A stretch of DNA of 25,070 bases, taken from IMG/VR virus record IMGVR_UViG_3300042887_000019, positions 1 to 25,070 of that record; one strand, given 5' to 3'. Shown here one piece after another: positions 1-7,856 of the stretch. The notes beneath the pieces are model-generated. The model was not told the DNA's origin, did no database searches, and saw nothing but the letters and a program-made list of their open reading frames with translations. The DNA is from a virus. Within the stretch, counting starts at the first letter, position 1. Each line of letters starts with the position of its first letter. Position numbers and translations under genes: made by a program.

Positions 1-1
1 C

Positions 2-190
2 CACAACCCATCAGAACGCCATCAGCAGATGTCTATGTGGCTAACAAACAACGCACAGCACTGTCGATCTCAAGATTATGTGGTGATGTGGAACAATTTA
101 TCAGAATGGGCTGGCGCGGCGGATTCAGCAGAACTCAGAACTAAAGTCATTCATGGGTACAAAGATGCGCTTGAGCGAGAGAAGAAATGA
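2..190 (+). CDS. 5'-truncated hypothetical phage protein
   Basis: An open frame runs in from the left edge of the window and ends at the TGA at 188-190, leaving the last 62 residues of a longer or short protein whose start is not visible. The visible part is polar, with several Trp and Met residues (for example MSMWLTNN and VVMWNNLSEW) and a charged helical end (KDALEREKK). No domain is recognised. Its stop overlaps the start of the next gene as ATGA, the same coupling used through the lysis cassette that follows, which supports it being a real cistron. It is probably a small phage accessory or morphogenesis protein. This is inference from position only. Confidence 0.55.
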   Translation, partial: HNPSERHQQMSMWLTNNAQHCRSQDYVVMWNNLSEWAGAADSAELRTKVIHGYKDALEREKK

Positions 191-426
191 AGATCAGCTA
201 CGACAAGTGGTATCCGATTGTCCAGCCTCAAACCAGTGTGCAGACAGAAGCGTTTGCCAAACGGGTAGAAAAGCTAGATGCAGAACGTGCGGTACAGGTA
301 CAGATTGACCAGCAGGTAAAGAAGTTCCATCAGTACGAGTACGAGATTTATGAATACAGGATGCGACAGATTACGATAAACATTGACATCACAAACCTTA
401 AACGCGAGATTGACAAACTTGTATGA
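187..426 (+). CDS. Small coiled-coil hypothetical protein upstream of the lysis genes
   Basis: A 79-residue soluble protein of unknown function. It has no membrane segment and no signal peptide. Residues from about 24 to the end are highly charged and helix-prone (AKRVEKLDAERAVQVQIDQQVKKF, with further charged stretches to NLKREIDKLV), as expected of a short coiled coil. It starts in an ATGA overlap with the preceding frame and ends in an ATGA overlap with the two-TM protein, so it is probably translated by coupling within the same operon. Its place just before two membrane proteins and a lysozyme makes a lysis or accessory role possible, but there is no transmembrane anchor or lipobox to support a spanin. 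The function is unknown. Confidence 0.6.
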   Translation: MKISYDKWYPIVQPQTSVQTEAFAKRVEKLDAERAVQVQIDQQVKKFHQYEYEIYEYRMRQITINIDITNLKREIDKLV

Positions 427-707
427 CCAGAAAGCCGATACCCAGACAGGTCAAGAAACCTCAGATAGAAACAAAGGAAAAGCTGACGCTGTGGGTCACG
501 CTTATGGTAAGCACAACCCTATGTATCTCCGTGTTGGCCATGGTGGTCAGCTTTATGTTGGGTCTGTGGGCCAAGGAAGTGGACAACGCCGAAATTTTCA
601 AAATGATTTCACCCGCTTTTTCTACTCTTATCGGCGGCATGATTGGGTTCCTGTCTGGTATCAAACTCATGCAAAATGACGACAAATCAAAAACTTGTAA
701 GGACTAA
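423..707 (+). CDS. Two-TM small membrane protein, holin or antiholin candidate
   Basis: A 94-residue protein with a basic N-terminus (about residues 1-20, several Lys and Arg) and two hydrophobic segments, roughly residues 22-49 and 61-82, joined by a short acidic loop (KEVDNAEIFK). The C-terminal tail is short and charged. Two TM helices and a length under 100 residues fit the class II holin shape. It lies directly upstream of a recognisable three-TM holin and a lysozyme, so it may be a second holin, an antiholin, or a membrane protein of another kind. It starts in an ATGA overlap with the previous gene. There is no signal-peptidase or lipobox motif. Membrane location is well supported; the holin role is inferred from context only. 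Confidence 0.6.
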   Translation: MTRKPIPRQVKKPQIETKEKLTLWVTLMVSTTLCISVLAMVVSFMLGLWAKEVDNAEIFKMISPAFSTLIGGMIGFLSGIKLMQNDDKSKTCKD

Positions 708-709
708 CG

Positions 710-1213
710 ATGCTTTCACTTATATCAACCCTTGGCGGTTTACTCATATCAGGCTTACCCAAGCTACTAGACTTCTTTCAAAACAAAGCTGACCAGAAAC
801 ATGAGTTAGCCCTTGCCCGTGTCCAGATGGAGCTACAGCTTCAGATGCTGGCTCAAGGCTATGCAGCCCAAGCCCAGATAGAAGAGATTCGCACCGACCA
901 GATTGCTATGGAAACAGACGCGCAGATGACTGTGGCGGCCTATGACCATGACAAGAAGATTATGGAAGAAGCCAGCCGCTGGGTGGTCAACTTTGTAGGC
1001 ACTGTGCGCCCAATGGTTACTTACATCTTTGTGTTGGAACTCTGCGCTATCAATGCTTGGATGGCTTACTACATCTACAGTCGCCCCGCTTTGGTTACAA
1101 GCATGGATGACTTAGTTCGTTTGACTGATATTCTGTTCAGCACAGATGAGATGGCAATGCTTGGAGGCATTATTGGTTTCTGGTTTGGCTCACGTAGCTG
1201 GAGCAAGAAATGA
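710..1213 (+). CDS. Holin of the GTA_holin_3TM type
   Basis: A 167-residue membrane protein resembling the three-TM holin family first described in gene transfer agents (Pfam GTA_holin_3TM). An N-terminal hydrophobic stretch (about residues 2-23) is followed by a long amphipathic, Gln/Ala/Glu-rich helix (about 25-88). Then comes the conserved Arg-Pro (100-101) that opens the second TM segment (102-123), and a last glycine-rich segment ending in GFWFGSRS (about 155-163), the family's hallmark tail. Such holins form the inner-membrane lesions that let cytoplasmic endolysin reach the wall. The start follows an AAGGA ribosome site at six bases, and the end overlaps the lysozyme start as ATGA, so holin and lysozyme are translationally coupled. 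The family assignment is from recall of its pattern. Confidence 0.82.
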   Translation: MLSLISTLGGLLISGLPKLLDFFQNKADQKHELALARVQMELQLQMLAQGYAAQAQIEEIRTDQIAMETDAQMTVAAYDHDKKIMEEASRWVVNFVGTVRPMVTYIFVLELCAINAWMAYYIYSRPALVTSMDDLVRLTDILFSTDEMAMLGGIIGFWFGSRSWSKK

Positions 1214-1716
1214 AATTGGGCAAAGCTGGCGCTGATTTGATGCACCAGTGGGAGGGGTATCGTACTAAGCCGTACCTCTGCCCGGCCCACATTTGGACAA
1301 TTGGTTACGGCCATGTTCTGTACCAAGAACAAATCCGTCTGCCCGTAGTCAGGGTAGAGGGCAAAGAAACACCCATGATCCGCAAAGAAATGCCATTGAA
1401 ACCGGAGGACAACCGTGTCTGGACTAAAGAAGAGATCGAGAAATTATTCGAGGATGACGTCGGCCCTACTGAACGTGGTGTTCTACGACTTGCTCCCGCT
1501 TTATCTGGTCGTCAAGGCGCTTTCGACGCGTGTGTCAGCTTTGCCTTCAACGCCGGAGTGGGGGCTTTTCAGCGTTCTTCTATTCGGATGAAAATCAATC
1601 GTGGTGATTGGGAAGGCGCAGCCGATGCCCTCTTGCTGTACTGCATGGCAGGGGGTAAAATTCTCCTAGGGCTAAAAAAGCGCAGGGACGCTGAAAAAGC
1701 ACTGTTTCTATCCTAG
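1210..1716 (+). CDS. Phage endolysin, GH24 lysozyme
   Basis: A 168-residue T4/P22-type lysozyme that cleaves the beta-1,4 bond between N-acetylmuramic acid and N-acetylglucosamine in peptidoglycan. The catalytic pattern E-8aa-D/C-5aa-T is present as E15, C24 and T30, followed by IGYGH (31-35). The second position is Cys and not Asp, a variant known to be active in this family. SFAFNAGVGAF (110-120) and GGKILLGLKKRRDAE (148-162) are the usual substrate-lobe and C-terminal motifs. Residues about 37-70 are an extra loop compared with the shortest members. There is no signal peptide or SAR segment at the N-terminus, so export depends on a large-hole holin, which fits the three-TM holin just upstream with which it overlaps by ATGA. 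Confidence 0.93.
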   Translation: MKLGKAGADLMHQWEGYRTKPYLCPAHIWTIGYGHVLYQEQIRLPVVRVEGKETPMIRKEMPLKPEDNRVWTKEEIEKLFEDDVGPTERGVLRLAPALSGRQGAFDACVSFAFNAGVGAFQRSSIRMKINRGDWEGAADALLLYCMAGGKILLGLKKRRDAEKALFLS

Positions 1717-1724
1717 GACTGCTG

Positions 1725-3869
1725 ATGCCATTACAAAAAATACTGTTCAAGCCGGGTGTCAACAAAGAAAACACGCGGTACACCACGGAAGGCGGCTGGT
1801 ACGAGGCCGACAAGGTACGCTTTCGTCAAGGCAATCCTGAAAAAATTGGTGGTTGGCAGCCTTTTTCTGCGGCTTACTATCTTGGCATATGCCGTTCTTT
1901 GTGGAATTGGGTAACGTTACTTGGCAATAATCTGATTGGTGTTGGCACAAACCTTAAGTTCTACATCAACCAAGGCGGGCTTTATTACGACATCACACCG
2001 ATTCGTGAGACAGTCACAATCAACAACAACCCTTTTGCAGCTACAAATGGCTCTGCCGTAATCACCGTTACAGACACATCGCATGGCGCACTGACGGGAG
2101 ATTTTGTTACGTTCAGTGGCGCTGTTAGCCTTGGTGGAAATATTACGGCTACAGTGTTAAACGCTGAGTATCAAATCTTAAATGTCATTGACGCTAACAG
2201 TTACATCTTTACAGCCTCTGCTATAGCCAACGGTTCGGACGTTTCCCCGGGTGGTGGTGCTTCTGTTGTAGCGGCATATCAAATCAATGTCGGCCCTGCA
2301 ATTCCTGTTCCGCTTGTAGGTTGGGGCGCTGGTGCTTGGGGTAGTCCTCCTCCTGTTGCGCCCCCTTCAACGGTGGGTACATGGGGCTACGGCCTTACAT
2401 CCACATCTGCGCTTCGCTTGTGGAACCAAGATAATTACGGCCAAGATTTAGTGTATGGCCCCCGCACAGGCGCTATTTACTACTGGGAAGCAAACGACAC
2501 CGTAAATACCCGTGGCGTGTTGCTTAATTCCTTGGGCGGCAATGTAACGTTTACAAACGCTTCGCCGACTGTGGTGACTTCAACATCAAACATTCTCTTT
2601 ACAGAAGGCGCGGCCCTTCAGTTTGCGGCTACTTCATCCCTGCCCACCGGCATAGCTGCGGCAACTACGTACTATGTGTTTGAAGTAAACGGGTTAACAT
2701 TTAAATTACTTGATGGCGCAGGCGCGCCGGTCAACACTGCCTCCACAGGCACAGGGGTGTTTGTGTCTTTGATTGTGGACGTGCCGACAGTTCAGAACAA
2801 CATAGTTGTTTCTGACACATCACGTTTTGTAATTACGTTTGGTGCTAACGACTATGGTTCGGCCACACTTGACCCCATGTTGATTCGCTGGTCATCGCAA
2901 GACGATATTTTTAATTGGACACCCGATCCTACAAACCAAGCAGGGTTTATACGTATATCTCACGGCTCAGAAATCATCACAACTGTTCAAACTCGTCAAG
3001 AAATCGTTGTGTTTACCGACTCGGCTGTGTATTCTTTGCAATACCTTGGGCCCCCTTTCGTATGGGCACCACAACTGCTTGGTGACAACGTCTCAATCAT
3101 GAGTCCTAACTCGGCTGTAGTCGCTTCAGGTATTGTGTATTGGATGGGCGTAGATAAGTTCTACTCCTACGATGGTCGTGTGCAAACGCTTAACTGTGAC
3201 CTGCGCCGTTTTGTGTTTAGTGACCTTAACCAAGAGCAGGCACTGCAAGTATTTGCTGGCACCAACGAGGGCTTCAACGAGGTCTGGTGGTTCTACTGCT
3301 CGGCTAACAGTACAAATATTGACAAGTACGTTATCTACAATTACGTTGAGAAAATCTGGTACTACGGCACTTTGTCACGTACGGCTTGGCTTGACTCTGG
3401 TCTACAGTCTGTTCCTATTGCGGCAAACTATTTTACTGACACGCTCACAGGCAACTTGATTAACCACGAGACTGGCTTAAATGACAACACAACCGGCACC
3501 GCTACAGCCATTAACGCTTACATTTCATCCTCAGAGTTTGACATTGGTGACGGACACAATTTTGGTTTTGTTTGGCGCGTCCTTCCTGATCTGACCTTTA
3601 GCGACTCTACAAACACACCTGCGGGCGCACCTGCCTCAGTCAACATGACGCTGTTTGGCTTGGCAAACTCAGGCTCTGGCGTGACAAGCACAGCCACACA
3701 ACCTGTGGCCAAGAGCAGTACGTACGTTATTACAGAACAATTTACAGGCCAGATAATGACCCGTATGCGCGGTCGTCAGATGATATTTAAGATTGACTCA
3801 AATCAGTTGAATACACAGTGGCAGCTTGGTGCGCCAAGAATTGACATCAGAGCTGATGGACGTAGGTAA
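1725..3869 (+). CDS. Large beta-rich tail protein, candidate nozzle or DNA-stabilisation protein
   Basis: A 714-residue structural protein. The N-terminus (KPGVNKENTRYTTEGGWY, about 9-26) and the middle part with IRWSS (387-391), followed by a run of Trp/Tyr/Gly beta-strand repeats (IVVFTDSAVYSLQYLGPPFV, YWMGVDKFYSYDG, YNYVEKIWYYG), look like a beta-propeller core, as in P22 gp10-like packaged-DNA stabilisation proteins or podoviral tail nozzles. Two Thr/Val/Gly-rich segments, about 95-188 and 271-350, read as beta-sandwich modules set into the core. The ribosome site AGGA (1715-1718) overlaps the lysozyme stop, six bases before the ATG. It opens the virion block and overlaps the next gene by one base (TAATG). 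A structural role is well supported; the exact tail position is inference. Confidence 0.7.
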   Translation: MPLQKILFKPGVNKENTRYTTEGGWYEADKVRFRQGNPEKIGGWQPFSAAYYLGICRSLWNWVTLLGNNLIGVGTNLKFYINQGGLYYDITPIRETVTINNNPFAATNGSAVITVTDTSHGALTGDFVTFSGAVSLGGNITATVLNAEYQILNVIDANSYIFTASAIANGSDVSPGGGASVVAAYQINVGPAIPVPLVGWGAGAWGSPPPVAPPSTVGTWGYGLTSTSALRLWNQDNYGQDLVYGPRTGAIYYWEANDTVNTRGVLLNSLGGNVTFTNASPTVVTSTSNILFTEGAALQFAATSSLPTGIAAATTYYVFEVNGLTFKLLDGAGAPVNTASTGTGVFVSLIVDVPTVQNNIVVSDTSRFVITFGANDYGSATLDPMLIRWSSQDDIFNWTPDPTNQAGFIRISHGSEIITTVQTRQEIVVFTDSAVYSLQYLGPPFVWAPQLLGDNVSIMSPNSAVVASGIVYWMGVDKFYSYDGRVQTLNCDLRRFVFSDLNQEQALQVFAGTNEGFNEVWWFYCSANSTNIDKYVIYNYVEKIWYYGTLSRTAWLDSGLQSVPIAANYFTDTLTGNLINHETGLNDNTTGTATAINAYISSSEFDIGDGHNFGFVWRVLPDLTFSDSTNTPAGAPASVNMTLFGLANSGSGVTSTATQPVAKSSTYVITEQFTGQIMTRMRGRQMIFKIDSNQLNTQWQLGAPRIDIRADGRR

Positions 3870-4141
3870 TGGCTGAACTAAACGCAACCCCACCAAGCTT
3901 GCCACTGGCTCCAAGAGAGTACGAAAGCCGCTACTTCAGCCAACTGAACAACGTCCTGCGCCTGTACTTTAATCAACTGTCCAACCCCGGTGATATGGGC
4001 GGGACAACGCTGAACTTAAACCTTGCCACACTGCCCACTGATGCCGACTTGCCTAACTTGAGGCTTGGCGATGTGTACCGAGATACACAAGATGGTGTAC
4101 AGGATACCAGTCAAATGCTTCGCATAAAGACGTCAACATGA
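3869..4141 (+). CDS. Small conserved phage structural protein
   Basis: A 90-residue soluble protein. The first half is polar and aromatic (YESRYFSQLNNVLRLYFNQL, about 18-37) and helix-prone. The second half contains LPNLRLGDVYRDTQDG (about 61-76), a phrase reminiscent of short beta-structured segments in tail-fibre-associated proteins. No enzymatic motif is seen. It overlaps the upstream tail gene by one base and ends inside an ATGA that also starts a 13-codon minicistron leading to the next large gene. Context between two virion genes suggests a small virion or assembly component. The function is unknown. Confidence 0.6.
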   Translation: MAELNATPPSLPLAPREYESRYFSQLNNVLRLYFNQLSNPGDMGGTTLNLNLATLPTDADLPNLRLGDVYRDTQDGVQDTSQMLRIKTST

Positions 4142-4179
4142 TATTATCCAACAACCCCCATTTTGAGAGGCAAAAATGA
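4138..4179 (+). CDS. 13-codon minicistron bridging two structural genes
   Basis: ATG at 4138-4140 opens a 13-residue frame (MILSNNPHFERQK) that ends at TGA 4177-4179. Its start overlaps the stop of the upstream gene as ATGA, and its stop overlaps the start of the downstream 856-codon gene as ATGA. It therefore carries ribosomes exactly from one gene to the next. GAGAGG at 4165-4170 inside it is a good ribosome site for the downstream ATG at 4176. The geometry suggests a translational-coupling leader more than a functional peptide, although it could also be chance in a 34-base gap. Confidence 0.35.
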   Translation: MILSNNPHFERQK

Positions 4180-6746
4180 GCCTGCATAAGTTTGCCGAAC
4201 AGGTAGCCGCCAACGGTCGCGGTGACGACTCTTTACTTGTACACATGACGCCGGACGAAGTCCAGCGTTTACAAGCTTTTGCCGAAGCCAATGGTCGTTC
4301 GTTGACCATCAATCCTACTACGGGTTTACCCGAAGCTGGCTTCCTTTCTGATTTGTTCAAAGCAGTTGCCCCTATCGCCCTTGGCGCTTTCTTAGGCCCC
4401 GGAGCTTTTGGTATTGCGGGCTTGGGCTTAAGCGCTGGCACGGCGGGTTTAGTTACGGGCGGGTTGACTACCTTGGCTACCGGCAGTCTGTCTCGCGGAC
4501 TCATGGCCGGGTTGGGTGCGTATGGTGGGGCGGGCTTGGCTGAAGGTCTTATGGGGGCTGGTGTAGGTGCTGCACAACAAAGCGCTATGGGGTCTTTAAG
4601 CGCAGATCAAATTGCAGCGGAGATGGCTAATACCGAGTTAACAAAACAGGGTGTGTTAAATCAAGCCGCAGCAGACGCCACCAAATCTGCAATGGCAAAT
4701 ACGGGACAAGCAGTATCTTCAGGGTTTAACGCTGTAACGTCTACCCCAAGTGCTATGGGTGCTTTTGCTAAACAAAATCTTGGCAATATTGCAGCCGCAG
4801 CCGCACCTATCATGGCAGGGGCTATGGTTCCAACAACGACCAAGATGCCGGTGGACACTAACCCCGCATACATTCGTCAGAAGTTATACGACCCCTTCAC
4901 CCAGACATACAAGTCTTTAACGCCAATTAAAGCCAGCGAGTTTGGTAACCGCAACTTCTCTGACGCATACACAAACCCTCAAACAGGTCAGATGGCTACG
5001 TTAGATCAGCGTCAACCTACGCCTATGGCTGGTGGCGGTATTGTGGCTTTGGCGGCTGGCGGGTATAAGCCTACCGACACGGAAATTTTTGATTATTTTA
5101 AAACTCCCGGTTTAACTGACGCAAAGATTGCGCAGGACATGCAGACGTTTGGCGTGTCTGCCGCTGATATTGCACGGGCTACGGGTACACAAGATAAACA
5201 AGCTAATTACGAACAGCGTTTTGTGCAAACGCTTAATGCCCCCGGTACAGATGCTTCTGAGTTCCAAAAAGCTACAAGTGCAGTTGGTTTGCAAGGCCAA
5301 GCACTAACCAATGCTATGCAAGGTGCGGGGCTGTCTCAAGGCGCTCAGTATGCTTTGACACAACCGGGTTTAAATGATATTGGCTTTACTGGCGGTATTA
5401 TTGATGCAACAACCGGAAAACCTGTTGATCTTTACAACCAAATTGGCTACATCGCTGGTGCTCTACCGGGCGATCAAGCGGGCTTAGAAGGTTTGTACGG
5501 CAACATTAATTACGTCACAAAAGGATTACAGAACTTAATAAACACAGGAAAAATGTCTGTAGGCGATGCTCAAAACGCCGCAATTGCAGAATTAACCCGT
5601 ACTAAAGTTAGCATGGGAGATGTTGAAGCAGCAACAGGCAAAAAGTTTGGTGATTTGTTTAAGCCTAAACCAGTTACAAAAATAGACGATAAGACCACAG
5701 TCACAGGCGGCACAGGCAACGACATCATCACAGGCACAGGCGGTACAGGCACAGGTGGTACAGGCACAGGCATAAACACGGGCGTGATCCCCGGCGGCTT
5801 CTACGGCAATGCAACAAACCCCGGCGACATTACAACCAATCTAGACGGCACAGTTACTGTACACCCAAATATTCCTTACCGCCCTGATGGTGGTTTTTCG
5901 GGCATGGGCGAAGTTCGAGGTGGTTTTACCAAAGGTGGCGGCAGCTTGGGCTATACCGCCCCAATACCAAAAGATCCCGAAGCTGCTTTCAACACGCTGA
6001 CGGATGACTCATTAGATGCGTACAGATTCCTTATGGGCAAAGGTAAAAACTTAGCGCAAGCTAACGCGGCAAGAAGCAGGCCGTTGATGCAGCCCTACTT
6101 TACGGGTGCCAACCGATACAAGCCTAAGTTCTTGTCTTACGACAAAGATGGCAATGTCGTGTCCAGTGACGGCAGCAAAAACACAAGCGGGGCAGCTGGC
6201 ACAACTAAAGTCATAAATGAAGACGGCACTATAAATCAAGAAGCAACAGACAAAGCCAATTTTGATTATGTTTCTTACTTAAAAGCCAACCCTGATGTGC
6301 AAGCAGAATTAGATAAAGGCATAGCTAACTTCGGAACTAAAGACGATCTAGCCTCTGCCGCGTACAACCACTACGTTACTTACGGCAAAGCACAAAAACG
6401 CCCTCTTAAAGCCGCTGGTGGCGGCATGATGGGCTACGCAATGGGTGGCGGTCTAGGTTCCTTGGGCTCTTACTCTGATGGCGGTCGACTGCTTAAAGGC
6501 CCCGGTGATGGCGTGTCTGACAGCATCCCTGCAACCATTGGCGCTAAACAGCAACCCGCACGTCTTGCCGATGGTGAGTTTGTGATCCCTGCACGTATCG
6601 TGTCTGAGTTGGGTAACGGCTCTACAGAGGCAGGTGCTAAAAAGCTTTATGCCATGATGGATCGTGTACAACGTGCACGGGGCAAAACCACAGGTAAAAA
6701 CAAAGTAGCGGCTAACTCCCGCGCTGATAAATATCTTCCAGCGTAA
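4176..6746 (+). CDS. Modular Gly/Ala-rich virion protein, probable DNA-ejection protein
   Basis: An 856-residue protein. Residues about 50-145 are a long Gly/Ala/Leu-rich hydrophobic region able to insert in a membrane. M284-Y297 is a MAGGGIVALAAGGY motif, related to motifs in the 623-aa protein downstream. Residues 511-532 are a Gly/Thr low-complexity stretch with one RTX-like nonapeptide (GGTGNDIIT). Residues about 696-745 carry a YLKANPDV...HYVTYGKAQKRP module. The C-terminus (about 775-835) has GPGDGVSDSIPATI and ARLADGEFVIPA, a segment I recall from environmental phage virion proteins. There is no enzyme motif. Start ATG 4176 follows GAGAGG at five bases. Hydrophobic content and its place before two more internal-type proteins suggest a DNA-ejection or internal virion role. 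That is inference. Confidence 0.65.
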   Translation: MSLHKFAEQVAANGRGDDSLLVHMTPDEVQRLQAFAEANGRSLTINPTTGLPEAGFLSDLFKAVAPIALGAFLGPGAFGIAGLGLSAGTAGLVTGGLTTLATGSLSRGLMAGLGAYGGAGLAEGLMGAGVGAAQQSAMGSLSADQIAAEMANTELTKQGVLNQAAADATKSAMANTGQAVSSGFNAVTSTPSAMGAFAKQNLGNIAAAAAPIMAGAMVPTTTKMPVDTNPAYIRQKLYDPFTQTYKSLTPIKASEFGNRNFSDAYTNPQTGQMATLDQRQPTPMAGGGIVALAAGGYKPTDTEIFDYFKTPGLTDAKIAQDMQTFGVSAADIARATGTQDKQANYEQRFVQTLNAPGTDASEFQKATSAVGLQGQALTNAMQGAGLSQGAQYALTQPGLNDIGFTGGIIDATTGKPVDLYNQIGYIAGALPGDQAGLEGLYGNINYVTKGLQNLINTGKMSVGDAQNAAIAELTRTKVSMGDVEAATGKKFGDLFKPKPVTKIDDKTTVTGGTGNDIITGTGGTGTGGTGTGINTGVIPGGFYGNATNPGDITTNLDGTVTVHPNIPYRPDGGFSGMGEVRGGFTKGGGSLGYTAPIPKDPEAAFNTLTDDSLDAYRFLMGKGKNLAQANAARSRPLMQPYFTGANRYKPKFLSYDKDGNVVSSDGSKNTSGAAGTTKVINEDGTINQEATDKANFDYVSYLKANPDVQAELDKGIANFGTKDDLASAAYNHYVTYGKAQKRPLKAAGGGMMGYAMGGGLGSLGSYSDGGRLLKGPGDGVSDSIPATIGAKQQPARLADGEFVIPARIVSELGNGSTEAGAKKLYAMMDRVQRARGKTTGKNKVAANSRADKYLPA
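5733..5771 (+). repeat. 15-bp in-frame tandem repeat coding for Gly/Thr
   Basis: Two near-identical 15-base units (5733-5747 and 5748-5762, one mismatch) and a 9-base partial copy (5763-5771) encode GTGGT-GTGGT-GTG in the 856-aa protein. The repeat keeps the reading frame, so copy-number changes would alter linker length without breaking the gene. It directly follows an RTX-like nonapeptide coded at 5706-5732. Confidence 0.8.
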
Positions 6747-6756
6747 GGAATAGATC

Positions 6757-7854
6757 ATGGCTGAACCATCACTACAACAGATACAACAGACGCAAGTCAC
6801 AATCCCCGACTACGCCAAGCCGTACGTTGAGGAATTGCTCGGCAATGCGCAGGGTTTGACTGATATAAATCAGAACCCGTACATGCAGTACATGCGGGAT
6901 CGTCAAGCACAGTTTACACCTCTGCAAAAACAGTCCTTTGAAAATGCGGCTTTGATGCAGACCGCTCCTCAGTTGGGTGATGCCACCGCTATGGCGGGTA
7001 TGGCCGGTCTTGGCGCGCTCAATACGCAGTACACGTTCAACCCATATCAGACACAGCAATTTACGGGAACAAACACACTGCCCGGATACGATGCACAAGG
7101 CAAGTTTCAGCCCGGCACAGGCTCAGTTGGTCAGTACATGTCTCCGTACATGGACACGGTTGTTGCTCGCCAGCAATCAGATGCACAGCGGCAGGGGGAA
7201 ATTGCCCGCCAAATGCAGAATGCCCAAGCTGCTCGTTCCGGTGCTTTTGGTGGTAGCGGCAATCTTCTTGCCAATAACCAACTCAACGCTTCTTTAATGC
7301 GTCAAAAGGGTGATATCCAAGCTCAAGGTTTGCAAAACGCTTACCAACAGGCAATGCAACAGTTCAATCAGTCTCAAGCACAGGGCTTGGCAGGCCAACA
7401 ATTAAACGCTCAACAGCAACAGTTTGGTGCCGGGCTAGGACTTCAAGGCCTACAGACAGCCTTATCGGGCGCTAAGAGCTTGGCTGATATTGGTAATACA
7501 CAGTACGGACAGAACGTTGGGTTGTTAAACATCCAGAACCAGTTTGGTGGTCAGCAGCAACAGCAGATGCAGAATGCGTTAAACGCAGAGTACCAAGACT
7601 ATCTGAACGCGCAGAACTACCCGTACAAACAGTTGGGCTTTATGTCCGACATGCTGCGTGGCTTGCCTTTGACTCAGCAGTCTTCCGCAATGTATGGACA
7701 AGCACCGTCTGCCGTGTCTCAGATTGCAGGTCTTGGCGGTGCAGCACTGACTGGTGCTAAGTTATTTGGGGCCAAGGGTGGAGCTACCGGCGACTTGGAG
7801 CGCCGCCCTGCTGGTCTGGCTGATTTAACTCTCTATCAAATGGGTCAGGATTAA
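6757..7854 (+). CDS. Gln-rich internal virion / ejection protein
   Basis: A 365-residue protein rich in Gln, Ala, Asn and Gly, with no enzyme motif or signal peptide. It has a helical N-terminus (IPDYAKPYVEELLGNAQ, about 16-32), a central Gln-rich helical region (about 130-275) containing RSGAFGGSGN, and a more conserved end around QNYPYKQLGFMSDMLRGLPL (about 286-305). These are features I recall from phage internal or DNA-ejection proteins often annotated as hypothetical. The start ATG 6757 follows an AAGGA that overlaps the upstream stop codon, and the next gene begins two bases after its stop. Its place between two other probable ejection proteins suggests they act together in the virion. 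The role is inferred. Confidence 0.65.
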   Translation: MAEPSLQQIQQTQVTIPDYAKPYVEELLGNAQGLTDINQNPYMQYMRDRQAQFTPLQKQSFENAALMQTAPQLGDATAMAGMAGLGALNTQYTFNPYQTQQFTGTNTLPGYDAQGKFQPGTGSVGQYMSPYMDTVVARQQSDAQRQGEIARQMQNAQAARSGAFGGSGNLLANNQLNASLMRQKGDIQAQGLQNAYQQAMQQFNQSQAQGLAGQQLNAQQQQFGAGLGLQGLQTALSGAKSLADIGNTQYGQNVGLLNIQNQFGGQQQQQMQNALNAEYQDYLNAQNYPYKQLGFMSDMLRGLPLTQQSSAMYGQAPSAVSQIAGLGGAALTGAKLFGAKGGATGDLERRPAGLADLTLYQMGQD

Positions 7855-7856
7855 AC

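Noticed and set aside
5706-5771. RTX toxin-like calcium-binding domain
   Set aside because: Only one nonapeptide fits; the rest is Gly/Thr low complexity.
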